Shown here: positions 38,060 to 46,743 of the stretch, piece after piece
Layout of the letters: each line of letters starts with the position of its first letter
Position numbering within the stretch: position 1 is the stretch's first letter
NCBI GenBank assembly: GCA_910585545.1
Contig: CAJUFN010000003.1
Location: 74,984 to 138,983, forward strand
Direction: 5' to 3'
Origin: an uncultured Lachnospiraceae bacterium
GTDB taxonomy: Bacteria > Bacillota > Clostridia > Lachnospirales > Lachnospiraceae
DNA length: 64,000 nt
Program-made: the position numbers and the translations under genes
Notes under the pieces: model-generated
Database searches by the model: none
What the model saw: only the letters and a program-made list of their open reading frames with translations
Told to the model about the DNA's origin: nothing

Positions 38060-38950
38060 TCATATTCCATACTCTTTTAGGAGTTTCTCCTGATATTCCA
38101 TATCGTTTACCGATTTTTCCAGATCTTCAAATCGCTTGTCTGCTATAAGTCTCACATTTAACTTATTCACCCGATCCCTTCCTTTTACTTCTCCGATTTC
38201 TTTCCCATCCTCAAGTCCACTTTCATATGCCTCTTCCCTTTGTACCTCGATATCCAAATCATAATCATATTCTGCAATCAACATATTCACTACCTCGCTT
38301 CCTTTCCGCCGCAGATAATCGGCAAGGATTCCCTTCTTAATACATTCTTCAATCGCTCTTTTATACGCATCCTTACTTCCTTGCTGCTCATATTTTCCAA
38401 TCATGTCTATAAATTGTCCGTATTCTTTGAGTACCTGACACCGATTCAAAATCTCATGAGATTCCTCTGGATTGATATTGATTACCTTCACACTTAATTC
38501 CAACATCGGATTGTCTTCATCTATCATATAAGAATCCGATAGCTTTAGTATCAACTCTTTCTCCCATTTTTCCTTTCCATTATAAAATGTATAAAACTCT
38601 GGTTTCGGTAATTTCACTCGTTTCTTTCTATAACGATCCCTTACTGGCACAAGCTGTTCGTAGGCACGTCCAATATACATAAGGCTCCGAAGCGGCATAT
38701 TCTCATTAATCGTTGCCTGGTGTTCTCCAAATACCAAAACTTTTCCACCCACTCCAAAGGAAACATCGTTTTTAAAATTCATATACAAGACGTTATCAAT
38801 TCGAAGTTTTTGAATGCGCGTTCCTTCCGGGAGCGCTTCCTCATTCAGTGCATTATACAGTGCGATATCATTTGCTTCTGCCGTCTCGTCTTCATAGAAT
38901 AAATCAACAAATACACTGTTTTTTACTTTTTTGTTTTCTCTTGATGCCAT
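38060..38950 (-). CDS. Rpn-family recombination-promoting nuclease
   Basis: 296 residues. The N-terminal half fits the Rpn/PDDEXK_2 transposase-like family (VDLFYEDETAEANDIALYNAL, DVSFGVGGKVLVFGEHQATI and the YRKKRVKLPKPEFYTFYNG segment), with the nuclease glutamate seen in GEHQ. The C-terminal third is charged. Members of this family cut DNA and stimulate RecA-independent recombination; they are frequent in Lachnospiraceae accessory DNA. The ATG at 38950 has AAGGAG at 7 bp and replaces an earlier in-frame ATG that overlaps it. Confidence 0.85.
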   Translation of the reverse strand: MASRENKKVKNSVFVDLFYEDETAEANDIALYNALNEEALPEGTRIQKLRIDNVLYMNFKNDVSFGVGGKVLVFGEHQATINENMPLRSLMYIGRAYEQLVPVRDRYRKKRVKLPKPEFYTFYNGKEKWEKELILKLSDSYMIDEDNPMLELSVKVININPEESHEILNRCQVLKEYGQFIDMIGKYEQQGSKDAYKRAIEECIKKGILADYLRRKGSEVVNMLIAEYDYDLDIEVQREEAYESGLEDGKEIGEVKGRDRVNKLNVRLIADKRFEDLEKSVNDMEYQEKLLKEYGI

Positions 38951-39250
38951 AAAATCTCCTTCCTTCATTTTACATGAATGAGACTTATGACATTGTTATA
39001 ATTCTATGTAAAAATTATAAACAGAAATGAACGAAATCGCAAGTACATCCATGAAAAATTTTTATAAAATGATTATTAATTGGTAACTTGAGGGATTTCC
39101 TCAACAGACAGTCTTAGAAACTGTTTGAAATTAGTCCACAGATAGAATTTCTGTGCGTGATTATATCGTAACATACTAGCATAGATTCTTCAACAAAATA
39201 TGTTCGACAAATAAGCCCAAAGACAATTCGAATCGTATACAGGAAGCATC
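38951..39250. other. Gene-free gap, possibly holding a decayed frame
   Basis: About 300 bp without a supported gene. On the minus strand 39076-39189 is an open stretch that translates as protein-like sequence (from MLRYNHAQKFYLW to a stop) and is closed upstream by a TGA. It may be the end of a lost gene. No ribosome site is seen. Confidence 0.3.
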
Positions 39251-39307
39251 AAAAAGGAGTCGATACAAAAGTAGATGATTCCTCTACTTTTGCATCAACT
39301 CCAAAAA
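39251..39307 (-). terminator. Strong terminator after the beta-helix operon
   Basis: GGAGT, GAT and CAAAAGTAGA (39256-39275) pair with TCTACTTTTG, ATC and ACTCC (39283-39302) with two single mismatches. On the minus strand it is followed by TTTTT. It lies 12 bp after the stop of the gene at 39319. Confidence 0.85.
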
Positions 39308-39318
39308 GGTCACTTAAT

Positions 39319-42300
39319 TTAGTCTATTTTTTTCTTCCAAGACATAATCGCTGCTAAAACTGCCGCAAGTCCTGCTGCTGCCGGAATTGCTGCGTTAGCA
39401 CTGTCACCTGTTTTTGCTGCTGTGTTGCCAGCTTTCTTATCTGTCTTGCCTGTTGTCTGCTTGCTTCCTGCATTGTCAGAAGCTACTTTATCTGATGTTT
39501 CATCTTTTTCATCAGATACACTGCCATTACCAGAAGCATTGTCTCCAGCTTCTGCATTCGCTGCTTTCACTACTTTTTCTAATGCTGCAACTGCCGCATC
39601 TACTTTTTCCTGGTCTGCATTCTCGTCTTCGAATACTGCCATGGCTTTTGCATATGCTGCCTTCACTGCATTTGCTGTTTTCGCACTGTATACGCTTAAG
39701 TCCATTGCTTTTACTTTTCCAAGTAAGTCTTCTAACTTATCTTTGTTTGGTGTTTCCCTAAGTCCAAAGATTGCGCTAAGAAGGGAACTGTATGCTGCGT
39801 TTACCTCATCCTGCACTTCTGCGGTTTCAAGTACGTCCCTTGCTCCTTCTAAGGCTGCCGTAAATGCCGCTGCCGTATCCTTGGTATACTTCGTAATCTC
39901 TGCTTCGTACTTCGCTGCGTCAGCTACGAGTTTTGCAAGTTTGTCTTTGTTTACCGTAATCTTCACAAGTGCATCCATTTTCGCCTGCAATTCATCACGT
40001 GCCGCGTTAATTTCTGTCTGAAGTGCATTTACATCCTCAAGAACTCCTTCTGCCGCTGTAAGCGCTGCTTTAAACGGTGCCCAGCTCTCTTTTGTATATG
40101 CACTTTCTACCTTTCCTTGTGCAATACTTACAACAGATTGCAATGTCTCGGCATTGCCTGTGAAGTCTAACAAATGTACTTTCGCAAGCAGTGCATCGTA
40201 TGCTGCATCTACTTCTGCCTGTGTTGCTGCTGCATCTGTATTAACCGCAACTGCATCTGCAAGGGCTTTTTCGAATAACGCTTTTACCTTCGGTACAAGG
40301 TATGCATAGCTTGGTGCCTCCTGTGCATCCTTGGCATATTTGATCAATGCCGCCAAGTCTTCCTTATCTGTTTCTACCGGTTCCGGATCAACAATCGCCT
40401 CATCCACATAAGTAACAATTGGTGTTATGTGAAGAGATGGTTTTGACGGTCTGTTCTTGTTGTTTGCTTCTACACGAATCCAGTCACCTTTCTCTACTTC
40501 AATCTCTCTTACTCCGACCTCGGCTTTTTCAAGACTTGTAACAAGTTCATAAGTATCTCCTATGACTTCTCCATTCTTTGTGAAGCTTAAGATAACACTT
40601 CCGCCCGAATTCGGACTCTGACGCAAGTATGGTTCGTCATCTTTTACCGCAATGGTAATCTTACCACTCTTCGGTGCACGGAATGCCATTGACATGCCAT
40701 CTGTCTCAGATGTTGTTGTATCCATCAAAAGACCATGTGTGTTCTCATCTGATGGAGTGCTATGATTTGGAAGATCCACGCCTGCTCCATAATAAGTATC
40801 TACTACCCAATTCGGCCACTGGCTGTCATATGTTTTGATATTCTCATAATCTTTTCCTGGGTACTGTACCTGAGCAAACCATACATTGCCTTGCTGCGGA
40901 CCAGCATAATCAAGCGCCCACTGATATGTGTTCTTGGCTTCGATAGTATATGTATTTTCATCCCCGTTTTCTGCAACAATCACAACCTGCATTCCTGCTT
41001 TTATATTTCCATTAATTACCTCAGAACCGTTATCCAGCACTTTTACAGTTGCTGCCTCATGTACGCTGATTCCTTCTTTCACTTCTTTTACGGAAGTCGC
41101 ATTATTCTCAAGAACCGGAATATACATGGTGTGATCTTTCACCATATAGAATGCGGATTTGATTTCGTTGTCATTGCTTGCAATTACTTTCTCACTCTCG
41201 CTTTCCACAGCTCCTATATCTACCGTTCCTTTGATCGGATTTCCAAAGAAATCTTTTCCGCCATTGTTTTCGATTTCTTTTCCTGCTGCAATTGCCGGTG
41301 AATCATCTGCCAGCATGTATCCTTCGAATGCGGTTCTCTCATGCACGATGGATTCTGTAATTTCACCTGCTGTGATCTTAGCAGCTGCTGTTGGTGCACT
41401 GCCCGGATTCATAAGCTTCGGATCCTCTGTAATAGCATTTGCATCATTCGTTGGTGTATTTGCGTAATTATAGTAAATATTATTATCGTAAATGGTAGCA
41501 TTTGCATTTGTGTGCTTGAACCAGTTTTCTGTCTTTGCTTCTTCTCCACTGTAATAGATAATATTATTTTCCACTACCATAGGACCTCCGCCCATGTTCG
41601 TACGGATAAAATCAATTCCTTCTTTTACATAGAATGTATTGTTGTACACATGTGCATCTGGCTGTCCCGCTGGATTGATCACACCGCCCAAATCATTCTG
41701 GCTGATGTTATAACGGAAGATATTGTTGATTGCCTGTACACCACAGAACATTACACTTCCGCCGCCATTGTTATGGCTATAATTATATTGATACAAAGTT
41801 CCGTCACCGTAGTCTGCATCCCATGCCTGAGCATCCTGATTCTGGCATGTATCAAAGGCTTCATTATACTGGAAAACAGCGTCTTTACATTTCCATGGCC
41901 AGATAGCTGCCGCTACTCTTCCGGAACCGGTCTGGCTGTAATCTGTTGGATTAATCTGTCTTGCCACACCATCTGATACGTTATATTCGATCAATGGCCT
42001 GTCACAGTACATAACTGTAATCGCATCACCGCCGGCATCTTTTACATAGTTATTGCGGATTTCCACATTGGTAGAACCATATTTTTCAACTGTTTCGTCA
42101 GAGATTACTCCGGTTGTAAATTTATCCCAATTATATGTATATCCGACTGCGATTCCCCATCGATTGACATAATCTACATAACAGTTTTCAATCTTGACAT
42201 CGTCATATTTCGCAATACCTGTTTCTGCCTCATTCTCAGGCTCAAATACAGTAAAGTAAATTCCGCCGTTATTCATATGTTTGTCATACACATTGCCAAT

Positions 42301-42915
42301 AACATCATGAATATAGAGATTATCCAAATAAATATGATCAAGGGTTCCTTTGTCCTTTGCAACTCCTGCCACACCGGTACGGTTCATGACATCGAGTGCA
42401 TTATAGGTGGCTTCAATCTTGGGAGCTTCATTGGTAATCTCCAGGTTTTTGATCTCAATGTACTCAACATCGTAAAGCAAAATGGATGAAGATACATATC
42501 CTTTATATTTATGACCTGTCGAATCCAAACGTTTCCCATAATCCTGATACCATACGCCTTCACCGTTGGTGCTGATGACCGGCAGATTCCCTTCACCGTA
42601 ATTGTCGATCACAATCGGCGCTTCCTCTGAACCGCTTCCTTTAATATGAAGGAATCCGTCCTCGAATACGGAACCACACTCTAAGAGTACCTGGTCTCCT
42701 GGTTGAAGTGTAATATCATTAATTTTATCGAGACTATAGAACGCCTTCCCCTCGGACAGCCCGTCGTTGTTGTCATTACCACGCACAGTACTTACATAAT
42801 AAGTAGTTCCCACTGCCTTTTCTTTGTTCTTTGCCTGAACAGATGGAGCCGGCACTGCACTTGTCAGAATCACTGCCATCGCCATCAAACCAGCTAATAA
42901 TTGTTTCCTTTTCAT
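39319..42915 (-). CDS. Wall-anchored beta-helix protein (GH136-like candidate)
   Basis: 1198 residues. Signal peptide 1-28, then a right-handed beta-helix (about 36-580) beginning YYVSTVRGNDNNDG and nearly matching the upstream paralogue. The Asp361/366/368 cluster is followed by YQYNYSHNN. A cadherin-like short region and a jelly-roll-like domain (about 660-850) follow, then four FIVAR-type helical repeats, a linker rich in Asp and Ser, and a sorting signal AAKTGDS with hydrophobic helix and WKKK tail. Starts 2 bp after the paralogous gene, so it is co-transcribed. Glycan hydrolase or lyase at the wall; substrate unknown. Confidence 0.82.
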   Translation of the reverse strand: MKRKQLLAGLMAMAVILTSAVPAPSVQAKNKEKAVGTTYYVSTVRGNDNNDGLSEGKAFYSLDKINDITLQPGDQVLLECGSVFEDGFLHIKGSGSEEAPIVIDNYGEGNLPVISTNGEGVWYQDYGKRLDSTGHKYKGYVSSSILLYDVEYIEIKNLEITNEAPKIEATYNALDVMNRTGVAGVAKDKGTLDHIYLDNLYIHDVIGNVYDKHMNNGGIYFTVFEPENEAETGIAKYDDVKIENCYVDYVNRWGIAVGYTYNWDKFTTGVISDETVEKYGSTNVEIRNNYVKDAGGDAITVMYCDRPLIEYNVSDGVARQINPTDYSQTGSGRVAAAIWPWKCKDAVFQYNEAFDTCQNQDAQAWDADYGDGTLYQYNYSHNNGGGSVMFCGVQAINNIFRYNISQNDLGGVINPAGQPDAHVYNNTFYVKEGIDFIRTNMGGGPMVVENNIIYYSGEEAKTENWFKHTNANATIYDNNIYYNYANTPTNDANAITEDPKLMNPGSAPTAAAKITAGEITESIVHERTAFEGYMLADDSPAIAAGKEIENNGGKDFFGNPIKGTVDIGAVESESEKVIASNDNEIKSAFYMVKDHTMYIPVLENNATSVKEVKEGISVHEAATVKVLDNGSEVINGNIKAGMQVVIVAENGDENTYTIEAKNTYQWALDYAGPQQGNVWFAQVQYPGKDYENIKTYDSQWPNWVVDTYYGAGVDLPNHSTPSDENTHGLLMDTTTSETDGMSMAFRAPKSGKITIAVKDDEPYLRQSPNSGGSVILSFTKNGEVIGDTYELVTSLEKAEVGVREIEVEKGDWIRVEANNKNRPSKPSLHITPIVTYVDEAIVDPEPVETDKEDLAALIKYAKDAQEAPSYAYLVPKVKALFEKALADAVAVNTDAAATQAEVDAAYDALLAKVHLLDFTGNAETLQSVVSIAQGKVESAYTKESWAPFKAALTAAEGVLEDVNALQTEINAARDELQAKMDALVKITVNKDKLAKLVADAAKYEAEITKYTKDTAAAFTAALEGARDVLETAEVQDEVNAAYSSLLSAIFGLRETPNKDKLEDLLGKVKAMDLSVYSAKTANAVKAAYAKAMAVFEDENADQEKVDAAVAALEKVVKAANAEAGDNASGNGSVSDEKDETSDKVASDNAGSKQTTGKTDKKAGNTAAKTGDSANAAIPAAAGLAAVLAAIMSWKKKID

Positions 42916-42917
42916 GC

Positions 42918-45332
42918 CTATTCCACCTCCTCATATCCAACGCGGATTTCTGCAGCAGATGCATAGATATTAGAAGAATTCGATGCACTGTCAGTTGCGA
43001 CCAGTTTTACATAACGTGCGCTTACCATATCAAATTCTGCATATTTCACTGTTGCATCTACGCTCCATGTTCCTGTTGCAATCGGTTCTCCCCAGTTGTT
43101 GCCGTCATCACTTACATAGATTTCGTAAGCCTTGATCATACCGTTGGTTCCGCCTGTTCCAACCATTCCACGCGGCACATATTTCAACATAGAGAATTCT
43201 TTCGTCTCTTTCATATCAATTGCAATCCATGTTTCTTCTCTTTTGCATCCATTCCAGCTTGTGTGCCACATCGTTGCCAAATCATTATCCAATGCGAGAT
43301 TTCCGCCGCCTTCTGATGAGTTATTCGGCTGGAAACTTCCAACCTCAGCGGTCATGCCTGCCGGGTCATACTCTACGTAAACCTTCGGTACTACGATCGT
43401 GTATTCTTTTGCATTCTCTCCATGAGCGAAAATCACTTTCATGCCGTCACTTACTATCGCGTCATCTGCCATCTCGTCTTCTCCCGAAAGTACTTTCACG
43501 TCAATTCTTTCATCATAGATCAAATTCTTCTTAAATTCTGCAACAGTCGTTCTTTTGTTCACGTCTTCGATCGTATCTGCCGTCACGTTGTAAACATTGG
43601 AATATACTGCTAACAGCACTGTCTGCGTCGGTGTATTGGTCTGGTGTACACCGATATCAATGCTCAGCCCTTTGATTTCATTTCCGAAGAAGTCCAGTCC
43701 ACCGTTGTTCGGAATATATTTTCCTGCATTGATTGCCGGAGAGCCTTCTTTTAACTTGTAGCCGTCAAATTGTGTTCTGTCATGTACTACAGCCGTTGCT
43801 TCTGTCGGCGCACTTCCCGGATTTGCGAACATCGGATCTTCTGTAATCGCATTCGCATCGTTGGAAGGTGTATTGGTATAGTTGTAGTAGATATTGTTGC
43901 TGTAACGCGTTCTGTCTGCATTCGTCTGGCTAAACCAGTTTTCCTCTCTTGGAGATGCCCCTGTATAGTAAATAATATTGTTCTCTACTATCATCGGACC
44001 GCCGCCCATGCCCGGGCGAATGAATGGAACATTTTCTTTCATAATAAATACATTATTATATACATGTGCATCTGGCTGTCCTGCCGGATTCATCGCACCG
44101 CTTAAGTCATTCTGACTGATGTTGTAGCGGAAAATATTGTTGATTGCCTGTCCGCCGCAGAACATTACGCTTCCGCCGCCGTTGTTATGGCTATAATTGT
44201 ACTGGTAGACAGTTCCGTCACCATAGTCTGCGTCCCATGCCTGTCCATCCTGATTCTGGCATGTATCAAAGGCTTCATTGTACTGAAAAACAGCGTCTTT
44301 ACATTTCCACGGCCAGATAGCTGCTGCTACTTTACCGCCATTGATAGACTGGCTGTAGTCTGTGTCATTAATCTGTCTTGCCACCCCATCCGATACGTTG
44401 TATTCTACTAACGGTCTGTCGCAGTACATCAGAGTAATTGCGTCTCCGCCCGCATCCTTAACATAGTTGTTTCGGATTTCTACGTTCGTAGAACCGTATT
44501 TTTCGATGGAACTATCGGAAATCACTCCGGATGTAAATTTATCCCAATTATATGTATAACCCACTGCGATTCCCCATCTGTTAACGTAATCTACATAACA
44601 ATTCTCGATTTTGACGTCATCATATTTTGCAATACCTGTCTCGGCTTCATTTTCCGGCATCGCCACCGTAAAGTAAATCCCACCATTGTTCATATGTTTA
44701 TCATATACGTTTCCTATTACATCATGTACATATAGATCGTCAAGATAGATATGATCGATGGTTCCTTTGTTCTGTGCAACCGCTGCCACACCAGTACGGT
44801 TCATTACGTCGTTGGCATTGTAGTGAGTCTCTACGTCCGGTGCTTCATTCGTAATTTCCAATCCGCTGATTTCGATGTATTCTGAATCGAAAAGCAGGAT
44901 GGATGAGGATACATAGCCTTGATACTTATGTCCGGTGGAATCCAGACGTTTGCCATAGTTCTGGTACCAGATACCCTGGCCGTTGGTGTTGATGATTGGT
45001 TTTGCCCCTTCTCCATAACTTCCAATTTTAATCGGCGCTTCCTTGGTTCCCTGCACATCCTTCAGGTGGATATATCCCTGAAATACAGAACCTTTTTTCA
45101 GAAGTACCTGATCACCCGGCTGCAACTCTACATTTTTTAACATTTCCAGTGACTGCCATGCTTCTTTTTCAGATGTTCCATCATTCGCATTGTCGCCTTC
45201 GCTGCTGAAATAGTAAGTTGTACCCACTGCTTTTTCCCTCGGCGCCGCTTCTACCTGTGATATCCCGCCAGTTCCCCAGGATGTACAGACAACCGCAAAC
45301 GCACATACAAGTGCTGCAATTTTTCTTTTCAT
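42918..45332 (-). CDS. Secreted beta-helix protein with C-terminal F5/8C domain
   Basis: 804 residues. Signal peptide 1-30, beta-helix about 38-565 beginning YYFSSEGDNANDG, with Asp362, Asp367 and Asp369 before YQYNYSHNN. The first 550 residues are closely similar to the protein at 39319. The C-terminal 140 residues form a discoidin/F5/8C domain (CBM32-like): VEYDPAGMTAEVGSFQPNNS, LATMWHTSWNG and a final AEIRVGYEE. It has no sorting signal and should be released, unlike its tandem partner. First gene of the operon, controlled from the site at 45430. Confidence 0.83.
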   Translation of the reverse strand: MKRKIAALVCAFAVVCTSWGTGGISQVEAAPREKAVGTTYYFSSEGDNANDGTSEKEAWQSLEMLKNVELQPGDQVLLKKGSVFQGYIHLKDVQGTKEAPIKIGSYGEGAKPIINTNGQGIWYQNYGKRLDSTGHKYQGYVSSSILLFDSEYIEISGLEITNEAPDVETHYNANDVMNRTGVAAVAQNKGTIDHIYLDDLYVHDVIGNVYDKHMNNGGIYFTVAMPENEAETGIAKYDDVKIENCYVDYVNRWGIAVGYTYNWDKFTSGVISDSSIEKYGSTNVEIRNNYVKDAGGDAITLMYCDRPLVEYNVSDGVARQINDTDYSQSINGGKVAAAIWPWKCKDAVFQYNEAFDTCQNQDGQAWDADYGDGTVYQYNYSHNNGGGSVMFCGGQAINNIFRYNISQNDLSGAMNPAGQPDAHVYNNVFIMKENVPFIRPGMGGGPMIVENNIIYYTGASPREENWFSQTNADRTRYSNNIYYNYTNTPSNDANAITEDPMFANPGSAPTEATAVVHDRTQFDGYKLKEGSPAINAGKYIPNNGGLDFFGNEIKGLSIDIGVHQTNTPTQTVLLAVYSNVYNVTADTIEDVNKRTTVAEFKKNLIYDERIDVKVLSGEDEMADDAIVSDGMKVIFAHGENAKEYTIVVPKVYVEYDPAGMTAEVGSFQPNNSSEGGGNLALDNDLATMWHTSWNGCKREETWIAIDMKETKEFSMLKYVPRGMVGTGGTNGMIKAYEIYVSDDGNNWGEPIATGTWSVDATVKYAEFDMVSARYVKLVATDSASNSSNIYASAAEIRVGYEEVE

Positions 45333-45397
45333 AAGCTCTTCCTTTCTTTGTTATATGATTTCTTATTTTCTATCTTACCATTTCCTTTTCACTTTTA

Positions 45398-45445
45398 CTT
45401 ATATAAGTCCGTCCCATTTCGCTCAATTTGTATATAATTCGGAAC
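45398..45445 (-). promoter_or_regulatory. Promoter of the beta-helix operon with adjacent operator A
   Basis: On the minus strand, TTGAGC (45421-45426) and TATAAG (45398-45403) are separated by 17 bp. The word GTTCCGAATTATATAC (45430-45445) ends three bases upstream of the -35, where class II activators bind. Confidence 0.65.
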
Positions 45446-45569
45446 TTTTTTAATTTTGACCCTCTTCATTTTTTAACTGACGATAATTCTATTTGTCTGA
45501 GTATTACAATTACTACTAAATTTCCTTTTCATTTTTTTTGCATATCGCCATACACAAACAGTACTTTTC

Positions 45570-45632
45570 GTTCCGAATTATATACATTTATTCTATAAAT
45601 TCTTGCATTGGAAACGGGATATATAATATAAT
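45570..45632 (+). promoter_or_regulatory. Promoter of the AraC gene with operator B
   Basis: GTTCCGAATTATATAC recurs at 45570-45585 in the same orientation relative to transcription. TTGCAT (45603-45608) and TATAAT (45627-45632) form a promoter with 18-bp spacer. The two operators form a perfect 16-bp inverted repeat, centres 140 bp apart. Confidence 0.6.
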
Positions 45633-45689
45633 AGGCCTTGAAAGAAACTTTATGGCTTTAATAACTTTAAAATATTCGAGGAAATCATA

Positions 45690-46532
45690 ATGAATCTGTC
45701 TGCAAAAAGTATTACTGGTGCAAAAGTACAATTTCGCGATGAGACCTATCGCTTTGGGAAACATCTGCATACAAGCATAGAGCTTTATCTTTTAAAGGCG
45801 GGCGCCTGTTTCATGGATATCGGGAATCAGACCATTCATTGCAAGGAGGGGGACTTTGTCTTAATCCTTCCGCATGTTGTCCATTCCTTTTATGTAGAAG
45901 GCAACTCTACCTGCATTTTTTCACACATTCATTTCGAGCCGGATGTTTTCTCCACAATTATGTTGTCCGAGGAGACAGAATATCCGCTTAGCCTTATGAA
46001 TGCGTTGTTATTTGCGTGTAATTCATACCATCATCAGAAAACAGATTCGATCATTTCAGAATGTATCACGAAAGTCATCAATCTATATCACCAAGAAACC
46101 ACTTTGCTTGACTTTGCACAGATCAATATTACTTTAATAAAATTGTTTCTCCATGTTTTGGAAATATATGAGGATTCTTCTCCTACTGCACACACGGAAA
46201 TACAAAATCATTATATTTCCTTTACGCTTGATTATATCAGTCAGAATTACATGAACAAAATCGTCCAGTCTGAGATTGCCGATTCACTTCATATTTCTGT
46301 GCGTTATCTTAGTAAGTTATTTGCCAGATATATGGGGTTGCCAATGTCCAATTACATTAATATTTTCCGAATCAACAAATCTATCGTATTGATGGATACT
46401 ACGGATATGACTTTGACTGAAATTGCACTGGCGATTGGGCTTAGCAGCTCTCAGCATTTTTCCAAGCTTTTTACAGATGTCATCAATATGACGCCTTCGA
46501 ACTACCGGAAACAATTTCTGAGCAAAAAGTAA
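45690..46532 (+). CDS. AraC-family transcriptional regulator with cupin sensor
   Basis: 280 residues. The N-terminal half (about 20-90) is a cupin-like ligand domain (HLHTSIELYLLKAGACFMDI and GDFVLILPHVVHSFYVEG). The last 100 residues are two helix-turn-helix units (SEIADSLHISVRYLSKLFARYMG and EIALAIGLSSSQHFSKLFTDVINMTPSNYRK) as in all AraC/XylS proteins. It is divergent from the two-gene beta-helix operon, shares a duplicated operator with it and very probably activates it in response to a sugar. Confidence 0.92.
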   Translation: MNLSAKSITGAKVQFRDETYRFGKHLHTSIELYLLKAGACFMDIGNQTIHCKEGDFVLILPHVVHSFYVEGNSTCIFSHIHFEPDVFSTIMLSEETEYPLSLMNALLFACNSYHHQKTDSIISECITKVINLYHQETTLLDFAQINITLIKLFLHVLEIYEDSSPTAHTEIQNHYISFTLDYISQNYMNKIVQSEIADSLHISVRYLSKLFARYMGLPMSNYINIFRINKSIVLMDTTDMTLTEIALAIGLSSSQHFSKLFTDVINMTPSNYRKQFLSKK

Positions 46533-46540
46533 TAAAATAT
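46533..46540. repeat. Left target-site duplication of the miniature element
   Basis: TAAAATAT, repeated exactly at 46715-46722, borders the element at 46541-46714. It begins directly after the stop codon of the AraC gene. Confidence 0.8.
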
Positions 46541-46714
46541 GTAACAGTTCAGCCATGCACAAAGTCACAAAAATCTAAATTCAAACTTGTTTGAAAACGA
46601 AGATTTTTTGTGTACTTTGTATATGGCGCTCTGCCATAAGCGAGGATTTAGCCACGTATGTGGCGAAATAGGCTGCAAAGCAGCTAATCCGAGCTGTTAT
46701 GGCTGAACTGTTAC
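46541..46714. mobile_element. Miniature inverted-repeat element (IS66-like ends)
   Basis: 174 bp bounded by a perfect 16-bp inverted repeat (GTAACAGTTCAGCCAT and its complement) and by an 8-bp direct repeat TAAAATAT on each side. It has no open frame. Ends starting GTAA with 8-bp target duplications are typical of the IS66 family, so a non-autonomous derivative is likely. The inside folds into many stems: ACAAAGT 46559/46614, CACAAAAATCT 46566/46601, TTCAAAC 46580/46589, TATGGC 46622/46633, GGATT 46644/46686, GCCAC 46651/46660, GCTGC 46672/46680. Confidence 0.85.
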
Positions 46715-46722
46715 TAAAATAT
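46715..46722. repeat. Right target-site duplication of the miniature element
   Basis: TAAAATAT, exact copy of 46533-46540, adjoining the right terminal repeat. Confidence 0.8.
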
Positions 46723-46743
46723 ATATAACTAAAGGAGACAAAC

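Noticed and set aside
39422..40021. 199-codon frame rich in Ala and Ser
   Set aside because: It is the reverse reading of the Ala-rich FIVAR repeats of the beta-helix protein at 39319.
46317..46568. Minus-strand 83-codon frame over the araC end
   Set aside because: Antisense to the conserved second helix-turn-helix of AraC and runs into the transposable element.
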